Origin: Asterias rubens
Lineage: Eukaryota > Echinodermata > Asteroidea > Forcipulatida > Asteriidae
Direction of reading: 5' to 3'
Assembly (NCBI RefSeq): GCF_902459465.1
Contig: NC_047078.1
Coordinates: 964,191-1,028,190, forward strand
DNA length: 64,000 nt
Shown here: positions 57,501-64,000 of the stretch, in pieces
Layout: each line of letters starts with the position of its first letter
Position numbering within the stretch: position 1 is the first letter of the stretch
The notes under the pieces: generated by a model
Seen by the model: only the letters and a program-made list of their open reading frames with translations
Told to the model about the DNA's origin: nothing
Database searches by the model: none
Made by a program: the position numbers and the translations under genes

Positions 57501-58067
57501 ACCCTACCCCATCCCAGAGCTGCTATCGTTTTTTTTTTTTTGGGGGGGGGGGCCCCAAAGACCACATGGCTTGTAGATGTGGCTCAAAATAGTTACACGA
57601 CCAGAATTCTTCTTCAAATGAACTGAGAAGAAAATATGCTTTCACAGCTTTACAAATTTTTGTCAAAACTGTTTGAATTTGAAAAGATCATAAAGATTTA
57701 TCTCATTTTGTATTCATGGGCAAGTATTCTTCAATAGTCACCAGACTTTATCAGAATTTGAACACAAACACAAGACCGATGGACTTGTCGGGTCTTGAGT
57801 TACTGTCCCAATGCTAAACGCACTGCCCTCGGGCCTGCAGTCCAGTGTTCTGTTGAGCCCTGCCTATCTTTTCCAATCAGGGAGATTTTCGAACAGCAAT
57901 CAGAGAAATAATAATCAAGAACAAAATTCAACAATAATTTATAGCCTACTATGATAGGGAACAACTTTCCATAAACAGGAGGGAGATTTTCAAAATTGCT
58001 TATCAGAACATGGAGACCTGTAGAATTCTACCCCCATGTGATCAGAATATGGAAAGATTGGTGGATA

Positions 58068-58193
58068 ACTTTCCGTATGGCGCCACCACTTTTTCACTCA
58101 TTTTTACAAAAAGGGATATCTCATTGAGGTAAATAAGATACTATATTATTTCATATCGAATGAAAAAGTGGTGGCGCCATACGGAAACTTTTC
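58068..58193. repeat. ~125-bp TIR element, second intact copy
   Basis: CTTTCCGTATGGCGCCACCA ... GTGGCGCCATACGGAAACTT, nearly identical to 138-268, which is more than 57 kb away. Recent copying is likely. Confidence 0.8.
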
Positions 58194-59711
58194 CAGATTG
58201 GTTTATTTTCTGCAGAATCAGGGACCGGTTGGCAGCTCCCCCCCCCCCCCCCACAGGACCACATATCTGAGCTGAACAAGACCGGTAAAATGGCCCATCT
58301 GAATCAGTAGGCATACAAAACCAAATAAAAGAAATACATTTCTTTTTAAACTCAGTGCTATATAAACTGAACGGTTTGAAAGGTCACAACTTCAATATAA
58401 ACAAAATTGAGAATGAAGGAATGTCAAAACAATCGACAGTCATCACGATCATTGTATGATATGAGTTAATGAATAATTAACACCGGGTATTTGCAGAGGG
58501 ATTATATTAAAACACACGACACTCTAAACCATCATCAACAAAGCTGAACTGAGCTGAATTGGCCAGTGTCGAGTGTGCATTCATTGCGTTTACGGGAAGG
58601 CCAAACTAAACAAAATGGCGCAGTAACGAACCAGCAACTGGACATTCTCTGTGGGTATTTTAACCCATAATCATGGCGATCGTACGCCCTACAATGGCGA
58701 CAAATACACTTACTTCAAACCTGTACTACTACTACTACGGTAGTACTAGTGTAGTAGAACAAGCTCTCTACGCTAACTAAATTCTCAAAGCAACGGGTGC
58801 AATGCTAAAGGTCATGCGATACTGCAGTGTGTAACGTTGCAGTATGTCGGCCTGACCTCTCTCTCAACGTCTGTCGCGCTAAAGCCGGACATCACAACCG
58901 GCCGTTAAACTAAAAATCTTGACCAATTTACCTTACGTTCCACCGATAAAACTGTCTCCAAAACCCCACCAGGAACATCCAGCTAAAGTTGACCGAGAAT
59001 GAGACATGATTTGTAAAAGGTGTAAAGCAGGAAAGTGCGTGGGAATTCCCCCATGCCAGCATAGACTTTACATCACTTTTTGTCTAATGCTACCATCGTG
59101 ATCAAATGCATGCCACGTTCGGATCGTAGCGCGTTGGAGAATAGGGAATGTCCCTATATAATTATTGTGCAACCGGGTCACTGTGTGTGCACAGAATGCG
59201 TTCATGTACATTAGGCTTATGGGTGTACCATCAGTGAATAACACTGCATTATACAATGATGTGTACACAATACAAACAATACAACCCCCGCATTATGGTA
59301 CCCCATGTACATGTAAATTTATATAGGCTTACCCATCGATCATTTTGCACTAAAATGGTTTTGGTTTAACAAAATAATACAGTTCAAACGCTCGGTGCTT
59401 CCCCATTGCTGTTAATATTAAACTTCAGTCAACGCCATGATTCAGAATGTGTCACACCCGAAGGAGTTTCGAAGAAAATGTTTTGAATCTACGTTTGTCG
59501 CTAGACGACAGGAATTTTACTTTTCTTGCTTTTAATTTCAAAATGGGAAGATTTTTTTTTCTTTCTTCCTTTTCAGGGAGGTGGGGTACAACCGACCAGT
59601 GACAATTTAATTGCGAATTAATTTATTTTAAAGATTTTTATTTTCATTTTGTATTATTCCCATCTTTGTTGAGTTTACACAGACAACAATTACCAAAGGT
59701 GTCCAGTGTCT

Positions 59712-60016
59712 TTAAAGGGAAGGTACACTTTTGGTAATTACTCAAAACAAATATTAACTTAAAACCTGACTTGGTAACGAGCATTTGAGGGAGCTGTTGG
59801 TAGTATAAAACATGTGGGAAACGACTCCCTCTGAAATAAAAGCACAACAATTCGTCCATCAAGGGTGTTTTTTCTTTCATCATATATTCTCGCAACTTCG
59901 ATGACCAATTGAGCCCAATTTTCACAGGTTTGTTATTTTATGCATAGCCTATGTTGAGATACACCAAGTGAGACCACCTGTCTTTGACAATTACCGAAAC
60001 GTGTACAGTGCCTTTA
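59712..60016 (+). repeat. MITE, family A-related, in a chain of TTAA elements
   Basis: TTAAAGGGAAGGTACACTTT at the left and GTGTACAGTGCCTTTAA at the right. It directly follows a fragment of another copy (59686-59711) and directly precedes the palindromic element at 60013. Confidence 0.75.
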
Positions 60017-60367
60017 AAGGAACACGTTGCCTTGGATCGGTCGAGTTGGTATAAAAGGCGTTTGTACCGTTTGTTGTAAAATGTATACGGTCAGAAAGAT
60101 GTTGTAAAAGTAGAATACAATGATCTACACAAATATGCCTCGAAATTGCGTGGTTTTCCCTTTACCTCGTCGACTAACACGGTCGGCCATGGCCGCCCGT
60201 GTTAGTTCGCGAAGAAAAAGGAAAACCACGCAATTTCGAGGCTAATTTGTGTGGATCATTATATTCTACTTTTAAATTATCTATCTAACCATTTGCATTT
60301 TATAACAAACGGTACAAACGCTTTTCAACGACCAACTCGTCCGATCCAAGTCAACGTGTTCCTTTAA
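60013..60367. mobile_element. ~355-bp full-length palindromic MITE
   Basis: TTAAAGGAACACGTTGCCTT at the left is inverted at the right (CAACGTGTTCCTTTAA), and almost all of the interior also pairs: CGAAATTGCGTGGTTTTCCC with GAAAACCACGCAATTTCG, and CTAACACGG with CCGTGTTAG around a GC-rich centre (GGCCATGGCC) near 60187. TTAA stands at both ends. No ORF. Confidence 0.85.
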
Positions 60368-60651
60368 TGAATAAATCTTTACTGGAACTTTGTTTTTGAA
60401 CCAAATAAAATTATAAGGCGATAAAGTGACAAGCAACGGCAAAAAATGAAAGTGTGTCAATTATTGCGTTTTTTATCGCTGTATAATTTTATTTATTTGT
60501 AAGTGGAGTTATGCTGTTCTTTTTTATTTCAACAACACATTCAAATAATTAAAAAATTCATGTAAGCAACTTTTAACTATTTATTTACTTATTTATTTGT
60601 TGTTGTTTGTTGTTGTTAATGTTTGTTTTTGTTGTTTTTGTTGTTGTTTTT

Positions 60652-60703
<52 letters not shown>

Positions 60704-60708
60704 TTATT

Positions 60709-60751
<43 letters not shown>

Positions 60752-60753
60752 TT

Positions 60754-60801
<48 letters not shown>

Positions 60802-60818
60802 GCTGCTGTTGTTGTTGG

Positions 60819-60880
<62 letters not shown>

Positions 60881-62507
60881 TTATTATTGTTGTTGTTGTT
60901 GTTGTTGTTGTTGTTTCAGTTTCAGTGTCAGTTTTAGTTCAATTTCGCTTTAATAGCTGAATTCGTAGACACGGTTTCCACTGTTTCATATAAGCTTTGG
61001 TTCTAAGTTTGTTCCCTTGAACGCGAACTGTAAACCGAAGGGGAATTACCGTCTGATTTGCTTACTCCAAGGTTGGATTCATGACGCTCGTAGAACCACC
61101 ATGCAGTCTTCTGTGGTTTCTCTTTTTAAATAAGCCTTCAGAGCTCGAGGCATAGATGGTCGTACGTTAGAAATATCTTCTGGCCGATCGTCTGTGACTT
61201 AGAGCTACAAACCCTGTGGCGGTCTTGTTGATGCCCAACTTTACCCTCATATTTGCTGTGTGTAGTAGTTTCACCGCAAGTAGGTTTGTAATCCTACCTC
61301 CATGGTAAAACGCACAAAATAAAGTAATGACAAATAGAAGGAAAAAACTTATGAAGAAATTATTCTCAACTAAATTCCTTTTGCGGGAAGCAATTATACT
61401 AGTGGAACCTGATCCTAGCCTACATAAACCGATGTGTAAAGAGCGCAATAAATGCCCAACTAGGTGATAGTGCCGATCCCCACACAACCCCCTGCGTTTA
61501 GTACCATTATACCATCGATGGTGACCTCAACCTAGATCATACTCCTTTGTGTACGGTTTAAAGTTTGGCCCCATGACCTTGGTACTCTAGCGGGTACTCA
61601 CTGATTGTATTCACACCCCCCCCCCACGGCAAACTCAAACCGGAGATAGCAAAACCGGATTGAGGCCAATGTTCACAAAGCATAGGTATAATGCCAAAAT
61701 AATAAAAGAGGGAATTTATATTTTGGCAACGCGGAAGAAATTTCATAAGCTGCTTCAATGTTGCAGGGCCAGCCCAATTCATTACGTCGTCACAAGCACT
61801 TTCCTATGCTTAGCAATTATTTAAACAATTGCAAAGCATAGGAAAATCTTGCTTGGCAGAAAAGCTTAGGCTGCCACTAAACACCATACGGTAAAAAGTT
61901 CTCAAATTGGTACCTCGGTCATTTCTTGCTTACCAACGAATTTTGTCTAAGCCTTTAGTCTGCTGAACATCTTCCAATGAAGGGAACATGGCCCAACTTC
62001 ATTAAGCAAACAAAGTATTGCTTAGAAAAACCCGGTTACCGGCAGAATGTGTCCAATGAGCCTCACAGTTAAAAAAAAAAAAAAAAAAAATTCTAGTACA
62101 GTATACAATTGTTGCACCTGGTGCTCCACTCATTTTTTTTTCTATCAAATTAATTTGTCAAGTAGCATTTTCTGTAAACAGGTTTTACATTTTCGTCACA
62201 ATTCTCTGGGTGAAGCATAAAAGTGTTTGCTATATAATCCGTGCGTAATATCCCAACAGCGATTTCAAAGGGAGACTTTCATTGTTTACGTAGTTCTGAG
62301 CATGCGCACATTACCGAGAACAATTAATTTTACCTGGTAATTCTGCTGCCACCAAGCGTCCCAAAAGTGTGACTTGAGAAGTCCCCTCGACAGTCCAAGA
62401 AGAGAAAGGAGAAGTAATTCCCCCGTTCAGTCCAAGGAAAAACAGCGGGACAAGTTCCTATCCGGCTTTCAGAATCTATGTTTGGTAAACAACAAGACTA
62501 GTGGTTC
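60368..62507. other. Intergenic sequence around the GTT microsatellite
   Basis: Outside the microsatellite I see degenerate GCTTAGC/AAGCTTAG-type remnants near 61800-62050, an A run near 62071-62089 and C runs near 61617, but no gene or RNA signal. Confidence 0.4.
60600..60918 (+). repeat. (GTT)n microsatellite, about 300 bp
   Basis: Almost pure GTT repeat broken by three TTTTTATT interruptions near 60648, 60702-60710 and 60750, another near 60877, and a GCTGCT step near 60803. All three frames are open through it and yield homopolymer-like peptides that are not real proteins. Confidence 0.95.
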
Positions 62508-62887
62508 TTAAAGGCAGTGGACACTATTGGTAATTGTCAAAGACTAGCCTTCACAGTTGGGGTATCTCAACATATGCATAAAATAACAAACCTGTGAAAA
62601 TTTGAGCTCAATCGGTCTTCGAACTTCGAATGAAAGAAAAAAACACCCATGTCACACGAAGTTGTGTGCGTTTAGATGGTTGATTTCGAGACCTCAAGTT
62701 CTAAATCTGAGGTCTCGAAATCAAATTCGTGGAAAATTACTTCTTTCTCGAAAACTACGTCACTTCAGAGGGAGCCGTTTCTCACATTGTTTTATACCAT
62801 CAACCTCTCCCCATTACTCGTCACCAAGAAAGGTTTTACGCTAAAAAATTATTTTGAGTAATTACCAATAGTGTCCACTGCCTTTAA
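62508..62887 (-). repeat. MITE, family A
   Basis: TTAAAGGCAGTGGACACTAT...GTGTCCACTGCCTTTAA, with TTAA at both ends. Intact, with GAGACCTCAAGTTCTAAATC / TGAGGTCTCGAAATCA inside. Confidence 0.88.
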
Positions 62888-63702
62888 TAACTTCTGTAGT
62901 TTCCCGATTTCAATTCCAATAGTGCTACAGTGGCATGCCAGAAAGTCACTTCTACAACAAAAATGTATCAACAAAGATTATGCATCATCACATGAACATG
63001 TTACCGCCTTTTATAAAACTGAATTATGAAACGCATAAAACTTTCTTTTCGACTGTCACTTCCCTGGCATTTTCAGCTTTTCATTTGTTACTACTTTATG
63101 ATCAAATAAAACAGGTTTTCGCGACAAAATGGACCGTAGGGGGAAGTTACATTTGACATTTGGTGCGAAATTGATGTGATGCTTTTGTTTATAAATAATG
63201 TACACTACTACACACGATGGGTGGAAGATTCAATGAGGGCGCTCTTCAAAACCGACGATCACGAATCCACCACATCGATAATTGATTGGTCTGAGCATGC
63301 GTGTTTCCACCCATACCTGTTTCCATAGACATGGCCAAACGCGCGGTGGTCACTAAAAAGTGACCTGGCATTGTTTTTGTTAAACAACTATTATATCAAA
63401 CGCTCGGTGATTCCCGATAGCTTTCAACTTAGGTTTTCAACGCTATGATTCAGTATGTGTCACACCCAATGGATTTTCGAAGAAAACAATATGTTGTCTC
63501 TGTTTGTTTTCTTGCTATTTTAGGGGTGGTGTATTCATATTCTTTAAATAAAAAATAAACAGGCTATATAACCGACCAGGGACAAATTAAATTGCGTTTT
63601 TTTTTAAGATTTATTTTTTGTTATTGTCCCCACAGTGTTTGACTGTTTTTTTGTATGCGTTGCTTGTTATTTATCGCCTTAAGTTATTTGTAAAGTTTTA
63701 CT
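62888..63702. other. Interval between two MITE copies
   Basis: No gene recognised. The stretch around 63380-63640 (AAACGCTCGGTGATTCCC, ATGATTCAGTATGTGTCACA) resembles 59385-59640 (AAACGCTCGGTGCTTCCC, ATGATTCAGAATGTGTCACA), so both are copies of a longer dispersed repeat with a MITE inserted close to the same place downstream. Confidence 0.5.
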
Positions 63703-64000
63703 TTAAAGGCAGTGGACACTATTGGTAATTGTCAAAGACTAGCCTCCACAGTTGGTGAATCTCAACATATGCATAAAATAACAAACCTGTGAAAATTTGA
63801 GCTCAATCGGTCTTCGAACTTCGAATGAAAGAAAAAAACACCCTTGTCACACGAAGTTGTGTGCGTTTAGATGGTTGATTTCGAGACCTCAAGTTCTAAA
63901 TCTGAGGTCTCGAAATCAAATTCGTGGAAAATTACTTCTTTCTCGAAAACTACGTCACTTCAGAGGGAGCCGTTTCTCACATTGTTTTATACCATCAACC
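63703..64000 (-). repeat. MITE, family A, cut by the window edge
   Basis: TTAAAGGCAGTGGACACTAT onward, very similar to 62508-62887; the right end lies outside the window. Confidence 0.85.

Larger units (their letters stand above)
55178..59340 (-). other. Upstream region of the BCL3-like gene; possible 5' UTR exon
   Basis: A minus-strand acceptor (TACTTTGCAG) at 55179-55180 lies about 40 nt before the first ATG, so the coding exon may begin at 55178. A possible donor for a non-coding exon is AACGTAAGG near 58932 on the minus strand, in a locally less repetitive stretch (about 58500-59050). No TATA box or defined start could be assigned. The rest is repeats. Confidence 0.25.

Noticed and set aside
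60597-60960. Three overlapping plus-strand ORFs of poly-Cys, poly-Val and poly-Leu
   Set aside because: All three frames of a GTT microsatellite; not proteins.

Overview
The window is animal nuclear DNA: A+T-rich, with long introns that follow GT-AG rules, and dense with short transposon-derived repeats. The gene families (GAL3ST-type carbohydrate sulfotransferase, selenoprotein S, a BCL3-like nuclear I-kappa-B) together with the SINE and MITE content suggest an invertebrate deuterostome. My best guess is an echinoderm, probably a sea star; that is inference from style and content, not a database match.

Layout. 1-1197: repeats plus one possible minus-strand first exon of a membrane protein. 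1198-11640: duplication unit 1, holding a complete three-exon GAL3ST-like gene (CDS 5104-8239, 498 aa). 11641-16866: a 5.2-kb spacer of degenerate internal repeats, a ~385-bp inverted repeat and a 5S rRNA-derived fragment. 16867-29286: duplication unit 2, a near-identical second GAL3ST-like gene (CDS 21546-24662, 492 aa) whose non-coding sequence carries extra insertions, including a 946-bp transposon with a target-site duplication. 29430-33762: SELENOS on the plus strand, five coding exons, 203 aa, ending in an in-frame TGA read as selenocysteine, then Gly and TAA. A candidate SECIS lies at about 34495-34580, just before a polyadenylation signal at 34611. 34640-40181: intergenic repeats. 40182-55138: BCL3-like gene on the minus strand, seven coding exons, 881 aa (870 aa if the second ATG is used). 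55180-64000: upstream intergenic DNA with MITEs, a tRNA-derived SINE and a 300-bp GTT microsatellite.

How the genes relate. The two GAL3ST copies encode type II Golgi enzymes predicted to move sulfate from PAPS to the 3-position of galactose on glycolipids or glycoproteins. SELENOS is an ER-membrane protein of the p97/Derlin degradation machinery. The BCL3-like protein is a nuclear NF-kappa-B co-regulator. They are neighbours, not a pathway. The duplication ends only about 145 bp upstream of the SELENOS start codon.

I found no evidence of a wholly new biological system. The points most worth following are the selenocysteine end of SELENOS, which a standard ORF call would cut off, in a protein that otherwise has no cysteine at all; and the GAL3ST duplication, which may be a recent tandem duplication or two unmerged haplotypes. 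Exon joins were worked out by hand from splice sites and reading phase, without alignment tools.
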